DNA from: Faucicola sp041855445
GTDB lineage: Bacteria > Pseudomonadota > Gammaproteobacteria > Pseudomonadales > Moraxellaceae
Length of the DNA stretch: 56,083 nt
Direction: 5' to 3'
Assembly: GCA_041855445.1 (NCBI GenBank)
Contig: JBHAEG010000046.1
Coordinates: 1 to 56,083 of the forward strand
Position numbers and translations under genes: made by a program. This document shows positions 16,328 through 26,250 of the stretch, one piece after another. Positions within the stretch are counted from its first letter, which is position 1; each line of letters begins with the position of its first letter. The notes under the pieces were generated by a model that did no database searches, had not been told where the DNA came from, and was given only the letters and a program-made list of their open reading frames with translations.

Positions 16328-18508
16328 ATGAAAAAAATAACTATTCATTATGGTGTGTTAGGCAAAGGCTTATTACAGAATAATGCGTTGCTTTTACAAT
16401 TTTTACAAAGTTATCAACCTAAACATTCACTGGATATTTCTCTGGTGAATGATAGCAAAAAACGACAACTTGATGTGATGCTTGGCTGGGGACGTAAAAA
16501 AAGCTTTTATCGGGCTAATCGCTTTGCCAAACAGCAACAACTTGCAATGCTGACATTGGAAGATGGTTTTTTACGTTCGTTAGATAGTGGCACAGCCAGC
16601 CGTCATGCTTGCTCAATGGTCATTGACCCTATTGGTATTTATTTTGATGCAAAAGCTCCTTCTTTTCTTGAACAGCTTATTGTTAATAGTCGGTTATCTC
16701 AACATGACATTCATCAGGCTAAACATTACATTCAGTTAATCTTACAAGAAAATCTATCAAAATATAACACCACCGCCAAACAAAATACTTTAAATTCAAT
16801 TATCATCAATCCCAATATCAAAAATATTTTACTCATCGACCAAGTGGCTGGCGACCAATCTATCACTGGAGCAGGAGCGAGTAAAAAATCATTTGCAAAA
16901 ATGCTAAATGTTGCTCAACGTCATCACCCAAATGCCCAAATTTGGATAAAAGCTCACCCCGCAGGTAAGCAAGGCTATTTAACAACATTAAAGTTACCTG
17001 ATAATGTTCGACTAATTCGCCAAGCTGTTAATCCAATTGAATTCTTACGGCACATGGACGAAGTTTATACGGTCAGCTCACATATGGGATTTGAGGCGTT
17101 AATGCTTGGTAAAACAGTACATTGTTTTGGAGTAGCATGGTATGCAGGCTGGGGCTTGACCAATGATAATTATGCTCCTGAAAAATGTTACCAAAAAGCC
17201 TATCAACGGCGAGGACAACAACGCAAGCAAACCAGCATCGAAGACTTATTTTTTGCCTGTTATTTACAATATAGCCACTATTGCGACCCTGCCACAGGAC
17301 AATTTTGCCAAATTCATCAAGTTATTCAATGGCTAATAACTAATCGCCAATGGCGAGATAATTTTCCAAAAAATATTACATTATATCAAATCAGCTTTTG
17401 GAAAAATAAATTTATCCAACAATTTTTAGCAACTAGCCAAAGTGAATTATTTTATAAACCCAAAATTGAACCTCGTACTCTATTAAGTTCTAAACATTTT
17501 TTCTATCCAAAACATCACCCATTTTTAATTTGGGGATTAGCAAAAAAGAAAAAATTATTAGATAATTTAATAAACTTTCAAAAAAATCCTGAAATTTGGT
17601 GTTTAGAAGATGGATTTATACGTTCAAATGGTTTGGGTGCGAATTTGATTGCCCCATTATCTGTGGTGATGGACAAAACAGGCATTTATTACAACGCCGT
17701 AGAACCCAGTGATTTAGAACATTTATTAATTCATCAACCTGCCTTAACTAAGACACAACGACAAAGGGTGCAACATTTAATTGAAAATTTATTAAATAAA
17801 AATGTTAGTAAATATAATGTTGGACAACATCAACAGTTACAGCTAAATACCCAACAAAAATCACATAAAATTTTAGTGGTAGGACAAGTAGAAGACGATT
17901 TATCAGTACAATATTGTGCCAGTGATATTAAAACAAATCTTGATTTACTGAAAACTGTTCGACAAAAAAATCAACAATCTTTTATAGTATATAAACCTCA
18001 CCCCGATGTTCAGGCAGGCTTACGAACAGGAAAAATTAGCGACGAGCAGATGCAACAATACGCTGACTTAGTCGTTACTGATATTAGCTTACCGATTTGT
18101 TTACAAGCTGTTGATGAATTACATACGATAAGTTCATTATCAGGATTTGAAGCGTTATTGCGTAGTAAAAAAGTCGTATGTTATGGGTTGCCATTTTATG
18201 CAGGCTGGGGTTTAACACAAGATTTGGCACAAAATATGCAGTCTCAACAAACTTTGATAAGACGACAACAACGCTCAGCATTAACGCTTGAGGAACTTGT
18301 CTATCATACCCTAATTAGTTATCCTCTGTATCATTTACCACATGGTTATGGTTTAGCACAAGTTGAAAATGTTATTAATCATTTATATCAAAATACTGAT
18401 AGTCAGCCATCTGCCAACTTATCAGAAAATAAATTTGTTCAACAGGCGAAAACGAAATTTATGCAACAGCGTCAGCGATTTTTGCAATATGTCAAAAAAA
18501 AATCATGA
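16328..18508 (+). CDS. kpsC: Capsule polysaccharide export protein KpsC/LipA (beta-Kdo linker transferase)
   Basis: KpsC with KpsS builds the poly-Kdo linker on phosphatidylglycerol that carries group 2 capsules. The 726-residue protein is internally duplicated: module one (about 1-340) has GWGRKKSF, LTLEDGFLRSLDSG and SSHMGFEALMLGKTVHCFGVAWYAGWG; module two (about 360-700) has IWGLAKKKKLL, CLEDGFIRSNGLG and SSLSGFEALLRSKKVVCYGLPFYAGWG. Two transferase modules are the hallmark of KpsC. It starts 9 bases after kpsD. Confidence 0.93.
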   Translation: MKKITIHYGVLGKGLLQNNALLLQFLQSYQPKHSLDISLVNDSKKRQLDVMLGWGRKKSFYRANRFAKQQQLAMLTLEDGFLRSLDSGTASRHACSMVIDPIGIYFDAKAPSFLEQLIVNSRLSQHDIHQAKHYIQLILQENLSKYNTTAKQNTLNSIIINPNIKNILLIDQVAGDQSITGAGASKKSFAKMLNVAQRHHPNAQIWIKAHPAGKQGYLTTLKLPDNVRLIRQAVNPIEFLRHMDEVYTVSSHMGFEALMLGKTVHCFGVAWYAGWGLTNDNYAPEKCYQKAYQRRGQQRKQTSIEDLFFACYLQYSHYCDPATGQFCQIHQVIQWLITNRQWRDNFPKNITLYQISFWKNKFIQQFLATSQSELFYKPKIEPRTLLSSKHFFYPKHHPFLIWGLAKKKKLLDNLINFQKNPEIWCLEDGFIRSNGLGANLIAPLSVVMDKTGIYYNAVEPSDLEHLLIHQPALTKTQRQRVQHLIENLLNKNVSKYNVGQHQQLQLNTQQKSHKILVVGQVEDDLSVQYCASDIKTNLDLLKTVRQKNQQSFIVYKPHPDVQAGLRTGKISDEQMQQYADLVVTDISLPICLQAVDELHTISSLSGFEALLRSKKVVCYGLPFYAGWGLTQDLAQNMQSQQTLIRRQQRSALTLEELVYHTLISYPLYHLPHGYGLAQVENVINHLYQNTDSQPSANLSENKFVQQAKTKFMQQRQRFLQYVKKKS

Positions 18509-18567
18509 CTGTGTATGTCGTATCCGTTTAAAGTTTATCATTAAAGAATTTGCATTGAGGATTTGTT

Positions 18568-19788
18568 ATGGTCGCTTCATTACGACATTTATTGACGCAC
18601 CAACACATATTGTTAATACAAGGGAAAATGGGGTCTTTTTTTAGTCGATTTGCCAGTTTTTTAATGAAACAAGGCATTATTGTTAGCAAAATTAACCTCA
18701 ATGCAGGCGATGCGTTTTTTTATCAGCATCATGAACGGGTGTTTAATTACAAAGATAGTTTAGATAAATTTAATATTTTTTTAAAAAACTTAATTAATAA
18801 TGAACAAATTGATGCTGTGGTATGTTTTGGTGACTGCCGTCCGCATCACATGATAGCGTCAAAAGTCTGCCAGCAGGAAAAAACATCATTTTTTGTTTTT
18901 GAAGAAGGCTATCTACGTCCTGACTACATCACATTCCAAGAGCATGGCATTAATGGCTATTCTCGTTTAGATGTTAGCAAAATTGAAGAGTTACAAACAG
19001 CGAATGACACACCGTTATTTACAGATAATCGATTTTATCGATTATGTTTTTCAGCAATAATTTATTATATTATTGTACAAGCAAAACGCCATGAATATCC
19101 ACATTACCATCATTACCGAGATATGTCGGCATGGCAAGAGGCTATGACTTGGCTTAAAGCTCCTTTTGTGAAATTTAAAGGTTATCTGTCTGATAAAAAT
19201 CTAATGAACCACTTAGAGGAAAATCTTAAAAATCAATATTTTGTTGTATGTTTGCAGGTGTATAATGACTCACAAATCACCTATCATAGTGACTATCGAG
19301 ATATTATCGAATTTATTGATGAAGTGATAATAAGTTTTGCCAAATTTGCTCCAAAAAATTATCATTTAGTGTTTAAACATCACCCACTGGATAGAGCCCA
19401 CCGCCGATATGGAGACATGATTGCCGAAAAAGCTAGACAACTTGGTATTGCAAAACGTGTTCATTATGGCTGTGATATGCACTTACCAACATTAATTAAA
19501 CATAGCTCAGGTATGGTAATTATTAATAGTACAACAGGTTTACAATCAATCTATCATCAAAAACCCACTAAAGCCATGGGGCGAGCAATTTATAATATTG
19601 AAAAACTGACTGACCAACAGCCATTGGATAGTTTTTGGCAAAATCCAAAAAAACCAGACCACCATTTTTATTTAAAATTTCGTGAATATTTAATTGAGCA
19701 AACCCAACTCAATGGGTCTTTTTATGGTAAATCTCCATGGCGGGCGGAGTTTTTAAAAAATCCTGTGGGTGTCAAAGTAACTCATTAA
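18568..19788 (+). CDS. kpsS: Capsule polysaccharide modification protein KpsS/LipB
   Basis: KpsS adds the first Kdo to the phosphatidylglycerol anchor, which KpsC extends. The 406-residue protein has a LLIQGKMGSFFSRFASFL start, GDCRPHHMIA, FVFEEGYLRPDYIT and a C-terminal FKHHPLDRAHRRYG ... INSTTGLQSI, matching the family. It lies 59 bases after kpsC with AGG before the ATG, and ends the export operon. No capsule synthesis genes follow; the next gene is lepA. Confidence 0.92.
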   Translation: MVASLRHLLTHQHILLIQGKMGSFFSRFASFLMKQGIIVSKINLNAGDAFFYQHHERVFNYKDSLDKFNIFLKNLINNEQIDAVVCFGDCRPHHMIASKVCQQEKTSFFVFEEGYLRPDYITFQEHGINGYSRLDVSKIEELQTANDTPLFTDNRFYRLCFSAIIYYIIVQAKRHEYPHYHHYRDMSAWQEAMTWLKAPFVKFKGYLSDKNLMNHLEENLKNQYFVVCLQVYNDSQITYHSDYRDIIEFIDEVIISFAKFAPKNYHLVFKHHPLDRAHRRYGDMIAEKARQLGIAKRVHYGCDMHLPTLIKHSSGMVIINSTTGLQSIYHQKPTKAMGRAIYNIEKLTDQQPLDSFWQNPKKPDHHFYLKFREYLIEQTQLNGSFYGKSPWRAEFLKNPVGVKVTH

Positions 19789-19906
19789 TTCGTTATTTAG
19801 TAGCAAAAATTTTACAATTCAAATTTTATATTAGGCGATTACTAAAAAATACGCTACAATATTCCTATTTTCCCTAAAATTTTAATGATTATATCAGTAG
19901 GTAATT

Positions 19907-21715
19907 GTGACCGCTTTAACCAATATTCGTAATTTTTCTATCATTGCCCATATTGACCATGGCAAATCTACCCTTGCAGACCGTTTTATTCAAATGTGTG
20001 GGGCTTTGCAAGACCGAGAAATGCAGGCTCAAGTCCTTGATTCAATGGATATTGAGCGTGAAAGAGGCATTACTATTAAAGCTCAATCAGTAACATTATA
20101 TTATAATCACCCAAATGGTGAAAAATATCAACTAAATTTTATTGATACCCCTGGTCACGTTGATTTTTCTTATGAAGTATCCCGTTCATTAGCAGCGTGT
20201 GAAGGAGCATTATTGGTAGTTGATGCCGCTCAAGGTGTCGAAGCACAATCAGTTGCAAACTGCTATACCGCGGTTGAACAAGGTTTAGAAGTTTTACCAG
20301 TATTAAACAAAATTGATTTACCTCAAGTAGACCCTGAACGTGTTATTCAAGAAATTGAAGATATTATTGGTATTGAGGCAATAGATGCTCCTCGTGTATC
20401 AGCAAAAACTGGGGTCGGTGTTGATGAATTATTACAAGCAATTATTGAACGCATTCCAGCCCCAACAGGCGACCGTGACGCACCATTACAAGCATTAATT
20501 ATCGACTCATGGTTTGATAATTATTTAGGTGTTGTATCTTTAGTACGAGTATATCAAGGTACGCTTAAAAAAGATGATAAAATTTTTATCAAATCGACTA
20601 AAGCATCTCACCCTGTCACTTCAATTGGGGTATTCACCCCAAAATCTTTAGAAACCAATCAGTTAGAAGCAGGTGAAGTCGGGTTTGTCATCGCAGGCAT
20701 TAAAGATATTGGTGGGGCTCCTGTCGGTGATACAATTACCCATGCCAAAACACCTGAAGTATCTAGTATTCCTGGCTTTAAAAAGGTAAAACCACAAGTG
20801 TATGCTGGATTATTTCCTGTGGATAGTGCCGATTTTGAAAGCTTTCGTGAGGCATTACAAAAATTACAAATCAATGATTCGGCATTATTTTTTGAACCTG
20901 ATACCTCTGATGCGTTAGGGTTTGGCTTTCGTTGTGGCTTTTTGGGTATGCTTCATATGGAAATTATCCAAGAACGACTTGAGAGAGAATATGACCTTGA
21001 TTTGATTACGACTGCACCGACTGTTATTTATGAAATTAAAAAACGTAATGGTGAAATCATTCAAATTGATAATCCATCAAAACTGCCTGATGTAGGAACG
21101 ATTGATGAGTTTCGTGAGCCAATTGCCCGCTGTCATATTTTAGTACCACAAGATTATTTAGGCAATGTTATGACCTTGTGTATTGAACGGCGTGGTATTC
21201 AGGTCGATATGAAATTTATGGCAAGTCAAGTTCAGCTAGTATTTGATATTCCGATGGCAGAAGTCGTCATGGATTTTTTCGACCGCCTAAAATCGGTTTC
21301 TCGTGGTTTTGCCTCACTAGATTATAGTTTTGAACGTTTTGAAACGGATAAATTAGTACGAGTTGATGTTTTGATTAATGGTGAAAAAGTTGATGCGTTA
21401 GCGATGATTTGTCATGCTCAACAAGCCCGTTATCGTGGTAATCAATTAGTTGAAAAGATGAAGGAGTTAATCCCTCGTCAAATGTTCGATGTAGCAATTC
21501 AGGCGGCGATTGGCAGTCAAATCATTGCCCGTAGTACAGTAAAAGCTTTGCGTAAAGACGTTTTAGCCAAATGTTATGGCGGTGATGTTTCTCGTAAGAA
21601 AAAACTGTTGTCAAAACAAAAAGAAGGTAAAAAACGCATGAAGCAAGTAGGACGTGTAGAAATTCCACAAGAAGCGTTTTTGGCGGTGTTAAAAGTTGAT
21701 AACCAATCCTCATAA
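19907..21715 (+). CDS. lepA: Elongation factor 4 (LepA)
   Basis: LepA is a ribosome-binding GTPase related to EF-G that affects initiation and elongation under stress. The start is GTG, with AGTAGG five bases upstream. G1 is AHIDHGKST at residues 14-22, G3 DTPGH, G4 NKID, followed by domains II, III and V and the LepA-specific C-terminal domain with KCYGGDVSRKKKLLSKQKEGKKRMK. The length of 602 is normal. It leads the conserved lepA-lepB-DUF4845-rnc-era cluster. Confidence 0.97.
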   Translation: MTALTNIRNFSIIAHIDHGKSTLADRFIQMCGALQDREMQAQVLDSMDIERERGITIKAQSVTLYYNHPNGEKYQLNFIDTPGHVDFSYEVSRSLAACEGALLVVDAAQGVEAQSVANCYTAVEQGLEVLPVLNKIDLPQVDPERVIQEIEDIIGIEAIDAPRVSAKTGVGVDELLQAIIERIPAPTGDRDAPLQALIIDSWFDNYLGVVSLVRVYQGTLKKDDKIFIKSTKASHPVTSIGVFTPKSLETNQLEAGEVGFVIAGIKDIGGAPVGDTITHAKTPEVSSIPGFKKVKPQVYAGLFPVDSADFESFREALQKLQINDSALFFEPDTSDALGFGFRCGFLGMLHMEIIQERLEREYDLDLITTAPTVIYEIKKRNGEIIQIDNPSKLPDVGTIDEFREPIARCHILVPQDYLGNVMTLCIERRGIQVDMKFMASQVQLVFDIPMAEVVMDFFDRLKSVSRGFASLDYSFERFETDKLVRVDVLINGEKVDALAMICHAQQARYRGNQLVEKMKELIPRQMFDVAIQAAIGSQIIARSTVKALRKDVLAKCYGGDVSRKKKLLSKQKEGKKRMKQVGRVEIPQEAFLAVLKVDNQSS

Positions 21716-21733
21716 CCTCAATAAGGACAGACA

Positions 21734-22639
21734 ATGGATTTTGATTTTAACTTAATACTTGTGCCTGCCACACTGATTTTAGGGGTGATTTGGCTATTAG
21801 ATAAATTAGTGTTAAAACAACGTAAACAACGAGGTGCAGGTAAAGAAACGGTTTTTGTACGTTGGGCGTATGATTTTTTTCCTGTACTTGCGATTGTATT
21901 GGTAGTACGTTCATTTTTAATTGAGCCATTTAATATTCCATCATCATCTATGGTGCCAACTTTATACACGGGCGATTTTGTGGCGGTGAATAAATACACT
22001 TATGGTATTCGTTTGCCATTAATTAATCGTGAAGTTATCGATTTAGGCTCTCCACAACGGGGCGATGTGATTGTGTTTCGTTATCCCGATAATCCAAAGA
22101 TTTATTACATTAAACGAGTCATTGGCGTTGGTGGTGATACTGTTAGCTTTAATCAAGGACAGCTGAGCATTAATGGTGAAGCAATTCCAACTCAAGCCAT
22201 TGATTTTACAGCAGATACTACAATGGTTGAACGTATGTATCCTGCGGGACGCACTGAAGCTGGACAATCCATCTCTGCAGAACAAGCCCGTCAGCAAGGT
22301 ATTAGTGAAGAAACATCTGCTAAATATGTACAAGAAACCCCAAGTCCAGAACATCAACATTTAGTACGTTATTTAGATGATAAAGTTTGGTTTCAATATG
22401 CAGGATTTTTACAACAAAACTCACCAAATTTTATGAGTTCACAAGGGCAACAATGGCAAATTACTGTTCCACAGGGTCAATATTTTGTGATGGGAGATAA
22501 CCGTGAACGCAGTGCTGATAGCCGTTTTTGGGGGTTTGTACCAGATGATAATGTAGCGGGCAAAGCGGTATATATTTGGATGCACAAAGAAACTGGCTTA
22601 AATATACCAACATTTTCTCGCAATGGTGCTATCCACTAA
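21734..22639 (+). CDS. lepB: Signal peptidase I
   Basis: LepB cleaves signal peptides from exported proteins at the periplasmic face of the inner membrane. Membrane helices lie at about residues 6-22 and 46-60. The catalytic serine is S72 in PSSSMVPTL and the lysine is K127 in YYIKRVIGVGGD; the late box MGDNRERSADSRFWGFV is present. The 301-residue length allows the extended periplasmic insert seen in gammaproteobacteria. It begins 18 bases after lepA. Confidence 0.96.
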   Translation: MDFDFNLILVPATLILGVIWLLDKLVLKQRKQRGAGKETVFVRWAYDFFPVLAIVLVVRSFLIEPFNIPSSSMVPTLYTGDFVAVNKYTYGIRLPLINREVIDLGSPQRGDVIVFRYPDNPKIYYIKRVIGVGGDTVSFNQGQLSINGEAIPTQAIDFTADTTMVERMYPAGRTEAGQSISAEQARQQGISEETSAKYVQETPSPEHQHLVRYLDDKVWFQYAGFLQQNSPNFMSSQGQQWQITVPQGQYFVMGDNRERSADSRFWGFVPDDNVAGKAVYIWMHKETGLNIPTFSRNGAIH

Positions 22640-22747
22640 AACGTTTATCCATTTAGAATAGCATTAGAACCTGTTGCTGATTGACGAAATATTGTAAAAT
22701 TGCTTAAATACATAAGTAATAACAACTTAAAATTTCGAGGTGTATTA

Positions 22748-23146
22748 ATGAACATCACATTACCAAGTCAGCAACGTGGGGCGAGTGTCACTGGTGTTGT
22801 ATTCTTGATTATTACTCTAATTGTTGGAATAAAACTAGGTTTAGCGATTATTCCTGCCTATATCACTGATTACCAACTGACTAAATCTTTGACATGGGAA
22901 CTAAAAAAAGCCAATGATAACAAAGATAGTCCAAAAGTATTTATTGCAAACGTCAGTAATCAATGGAATATTAACGGTTATTCAGAAAAACCTGAAGAAA
23001 TTTTTACTATTACTAATAATACTGAAGGGGCAATGTCCATACATAAAGAATATAGCAACACTGCTAATTTTTTTGCTAATGTTGATATTATCACCCATTT
23101 TAAAGGCGATATTACCGCAGAAGACGCTAAACTTGCTAAACCGTAA
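22748..23146 (+). CDS. DUF4845 family membrane-anchored protein
   Basis: The 132-residue protein has one N-terminal membrane helix (QRGASVTGVVFLIITLIVGI) and a periplasmic domain. The DUF4845 family sits between lepB and rnc in Pseudomonas and Acinetobacter relatives, and the position matches here. The frame opens at 22700, but ATG 22748 has GAGGT seven bases upstream. Function is unknown; a role near signal peptidase is only positional inference. Confidence 0.82.
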   Translation: MNITLPSQQRGASVTGVVFLIITLIVGIKLGLAIIPAYITDYQLTKSLTWELKKANDNKDSPKVFIANVSNQWNINGYSEKPEEIFTITNNTEGAMSIHKEYSNTANFFANVDIITHFKGDITAEDAKLAKP

Positions 23147-23164
23147 TTTAACTAAAACAAATAT

Positions 23165-23932
23165 ATGATGACAAAACAGCTGGTCTTAACTGATATTCCT
23201 CAGTTTGAACTGAAAAAATTGCCACCACAGGCACGACAATTGACAGCCCTATTTTATCAAATGGGCTATCATTTTCAAAACATTAATCTACCTATTTTGG
23301 CATTAATGCACCGTTCTTATGATGGGCAATATAATTATGAACGTTTAGAATTTTTAGGTGATGCTTTACTTGGTGTGGTGATTGCCGAAGCATTATTTCA
23401 GCGTTATCCTGACTATGATGAAGGGCGATTAACCCGTATGCGAGCAACTTTGGTACGGGAAACCTCGTTAGTCATTATTGCCCAACAATTAAAACTATCT
23501 GATTATCTTATTTTGGGAGTTGGCGAGCGTAAAGGTGGTGGTCGTCATCGTGCTTCAATTTTAGCGGATAGTGTTGAGGCATTAATCGGAGCGATTTATT
23601 TAGATAGTGGCAGTTTTGAGACAGTAAAAACCTGTATTCTCAATTGGTTTGCCGAATTACTACAGCAAGTACAAGAACAAAAAGTATTAAAAGACGCAAA
23701 AAGTCGTTTACAAGAGTTATTGCAAGCCCATCAATTCGCCTTGCCACGTTATGAACTGCTAGAAACACAAGGTAATGCTCCTGAACAAATTTTTACAGTT
23801 GCCTGTTATGTTGATGATGTGACAGATTGTCAAACTATCATTCAACAAGGCGAAAGTCGCCGAATTGCTGAACAAAAAACCGCAGAAGCAATGCTTCAAC
23901 AACTCATATCACTATTACCAACTTTACCTTAA
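23165..23932 (+). CDS. rnc: Ribonuclease III
   Basis: RNase III cuts double-stranded RNA in rRNA precursors and regulatory duplexes. The catalytic signature ERLEFLGDALLGVVIAE is near residue 60, with the second acidic site in ADSVEALIGAIYLDSG, and a C-terminal double-stranded RNA-binding domain (DAKSRLQELLQAHQ to AEQKTAEAMLQQL). A second ATG (23168) directly follows the first. It is 18 bases after the DUF4845 gene and just before era, the classical rnc-era pair. Confidence 0.96.
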   Translation: MMTKQLVLTDIPQFELKKLPPQARQLTALFYQMGYHFQNINLPILALMHRSYDGQYNYERLEFLGDALLGVVIAEALFQRYPDYDEGRLTRMRATLVRETSLVIIAQQLKLSDYLILGVGERKGGGRHRASILADSVEALIGAIYLDSGSFETVKTCILNWFAELLQQVQEQKVLKDAKSRLQELLQAHQFALPRYELLETQGNAPEQIFTVACYVDDVTDCQTIIQQGESRRIAEQKTAEAMLQQLISLLPTLP

Positions 23933-23957
23933 ATATTTTTTTATACGAGATATAATT

Positions 23958-24950
23958 ATGACTCAAAAAACTGACAATGACCATGTCATCGCTGAATTTT
24001 TTAATCAACAACCCAAAACAAAGCCTTTAGCTGATAATTTTCGTTGTGGCTATGTGGCGATTATTGGTCGCCCAAACGTTGGTAAATCAACATTAATGAA
24101 CCATTTATTAGGTCAAAAATTATCCATTACCTCTCGAAAACCGCAAACAACTCGTCATCGCATTACAGGCATTTTGACTAACGAACAAATGCAAGCAATT
24201 TTTGTTGATACACCTGGTATCCATGCCAAAGAAGTACGAGCTATTAACGAACGTATGAATAAAACCGCAACTTCGGCGTTAGTTGATGTTGATGTCGTGT
24301 TATTTGTCGTAGATAGTTTAAAATGGGTCAGTGATGATGAATTAGTGTTTGAAAAAATAAAAAGCTTGTCTGTACCTGTCATTGCCGTCATCAACAAAAG
24401 TGATACTATCAAAGACAAAGGCGAATTATTACCATTAATTGAAAAACTTTATGCAACGCAAGCGTTTGCTGATGTTGTGCCTGTTTCAGCATTACGCCAG
24501 CATAATTTACAACAGCTTGAAAAAGTCATTGAGAAATATTTACCAATTTCCGAACCAATTTATGATACAGAGCAAATTACTGACCGTTCGGAACGATTTT
24601 TAGCTAGCGAAATTATTCGAGAAAAAATCATGCGAACATCAGGTGATGAAATTCCGTATGATTTAACAGTGCAAATTGATACTTTTAAAGAAGAGCCAGC
24701 CCACCAAGACCCTAAAACAGGCAAATGGCGAAAAGCCTGTACTTTTATTGATGCGACTGTTTTTGTTGAACGACAAGGGCAAAAAGTGATTATTATCGGC
24801 GATAAAGGTGAAAAAATTAAACAAGTTGGCATTGATGCTAGACAAGACATGGAAAAACTATTTAATAAAAAAGTGATGCTTACTATTTGGGTAAAAGTCA
24901 AACGAGGCTGGTCTGATGATGAACGGGCTTTAACCAGTTTAGGCTACTAA
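23958..24950 (+). CDS. era: GTPase Era
   Basis: Era binds 16S rRNA and assists 30S maturation. The GTPase domain has GRPNVGKST (G1), DTPG (G3) and NKSD (G4); the C-terminal KH domain contains VIIIGDKGEKIKQVGIDARQDMEKLF. The frame is open back to 23865 inside rnc, but ATG 23958, 25 bases after the rnc stop, gives the usual start before the G domain. Length is 330 residues. Confidence 0.96.
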   Translation: MTQKTDNDHVIAEFFNQQPKTKPLADNFRCGYVAIIGRPNVGKSTLMNHLLGQKLSITSRKPQTTRHRITGILTNEQMQAIFVDTPGIHAKEVRAINERMNKTATSALVDVDVVLFVVDSLKWVSDDELVFEKIKSLSVPVIAVINKSDTIKDKGELLPLIEKLYATQAFADVVPVSALRQHNLQQLEKVIEKYLPISEPIYDTEQITDRSERFLASEIIREKIMRTSGDEIPYDLTVQIDTFKEEPAHQDPKTGKWRKACTFIDATVFVERQGQKVIIIGDKGEKIKQVGIDARQDMEKLFNKKVMLTIWVKVKRGWSDDERALTSLGY

Positions 24951-24969
24951 TCCATATGATATAACACTG

Positions 24970-26160
24970 ATGAATATACGCCAAAAAGTAGAAAATAATC
25001 CAAATTATATCAATAAATTACGAAATTTGCGTGTCATTGTTCTGGCACTGTCTGCGTTTATTTTTATTACAACAGAATTTATCCCCGTTGCATTACTGTC
25101 AGATATTGCCAATAGTTTTGCCATGCCTGTTGAACAAGTGGGATTAATGATAACATTATATGCGTGGATTGTGTCATTATTATCACTGCCTGCAATGCTA
25201 GTCACAGCTCAGATGGAAAGGCGTAAGCTACTCATTTATCTATTTATTTTATTTATTGGTAGCCATATTTTATCGGCAATTGCTCAAAATTTTATCGTGT
25301 TACTTATCGCCAGAACAGGTGTAGCATTGGCTCATGCGGTATTTTGGGCAATCACTGCCTCACTGGTGGTGCGAGTCGCCCCTCGTGGTAAACAAACACA
25401 GGCACTAGGCATCTTGGCGATGGGTAGTGCATTAGCAACAGTTTTGGGTTTACCATTAGGTCGAGTCGTTGGACAATATGTCAGCTGGCGAGTGACTTTT
25501 GCCATGATTGGTGTCATTGCAATGCTGGTAATGGGATTATTATGCTATTTATTACCTCGCCTGCCTAGTAAAGACGTTGGCTCTTTGGCGAGCTTACCAA
25601 GTATTTTAAAAAATACAGCATTGATAATCATGTATATTTTAACTGTCTTAGCCGTAACCGCCCATTTTACTGCCTATAGCTATGTTGAGCCTTTTATAAA
25701 ACAAATGGGTTTTAATGATAACTGGGTCACAGTAATTTTATTAATTTTTGGCTTAGCAGGTATGCTGGCAAGCGTCTTATTTAGCCGTTATTATGAACGT
25801 TATCCAGATACATTTCTATTTGTCGCATTATTAGGATTGTTATTTTGTTTAGTATTGATGGCACCACTTGCAAATATTTCTTGGATTTGGGGGATATTAG
25901 CATTTACTTGGGGGATATCAATCACAGCCATTAGTCTGGTATTACAATTACGTGTGTTAAAACTTGCTCCAAAAGCCACCGATGTTGCTATGGCAATATT
26001 TTCAGGTATTTATAATATTGGGATTGGAGCAGGAGCGTTATTTGGTAATCAAGTGATTATTTATCTAGGATTACAGCATATTGGATTTGTTGCTGGTGGT
26101 ATTTTATTATTTGCATTATTAATATTTATTATTTTTTCTAAAAAATCTAGTTATTTATGA
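24970..26160 (+). CDS. MFS transporter, SotB/AraJ-like sugar efflux family
   Basis: The 396-residue protein has 12 predicted membrane helices and the major-facilitator pattern of the drug:H+ antiporter / sugar efflux group: EFIPVALLSDIANSF at helix one, ERRKLLIYLF after helix two and ARTGVALAHAVFWAITASLVVRVAP in helices four and five. SotB exports arabinose, lactose or IPTG-like sugars in E. coli; the substrate here is unknown. It starts 20 bases after era, so it may be read through from that operon. It faces a convergent small gene across a shared terminator. Confidence 0.8.
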   Translation: MNIRQKVENNPNYINKLRNLRVIVLALSAFIFITTEFIPVALLSDIANSFAMPVEQVGLMITLYAWIVSLLSLPAMLVTAQMERRKLLIYLFILFIGSHILSAIAQNFIVLLIARTGVALAHAVFWAITASLVVRVAPRGKQTQALGILAMGSALATVLGLPLGRVVGQYVSWRVTFAMIGVIAMLVMGLLCYLLPRLPSKDVGSLASLPSILKNTALIIMYILTVLAVTAHFTAYSYVEPFIKQMGFNDNWVTVILLIFGLAGMLASVLFSRYYERYPDTFLFVALLGLLFCLVLMAPLANISWIWGILAFTWGISITAISLVLQLRVLKLAPKATDVAMAIFSGIYNIGIGAGALFGNQVIIYLGLQHIGFVAGGILLFALLIFIIFSKKSSYL

Positions 26161-26203
26161 TAAATATAATTGTGAATTTTTTATAATTTACAGTTAAAAA
26201 ACT

Positions 26204-26230
26204 AACGCCTTTTATTTGATAAAAGGCGTT
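26204..26230. terminator. Strong hairpin terminator between MFS gene and the Lys/Pro-rich gene
   Basis: Perfect inverted repeat AACGCCTTTTAT / ATAAAAGGCGTT with a 3-base loop. On the minus strand it is followed by a T run (AGTTTTTT), so it best serves the small minus-strand gene; on the plus strand TATATTATTT follows, so it may also stop the MFS transcript. Confidence 0.8.
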
Positions 26231-26250
26231 ATATTATTTAATTCATTAAA

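Noticed and set aside
18363..18644. Plus-strand frame overlapping the end of kpsC and the start of kpsS
   Set aside because: No Shine-Dalgarno and no similarity to any family; both flanking genes have sound starts and stops.
11970..19788. Capsule export locus as a recent genomic island
   Set aside because: Base composition and codon use look like the neighbours, and no integrase, tRNA junction or direct repeats flank it. The tRNA genes are 2 kb away with other genes between.
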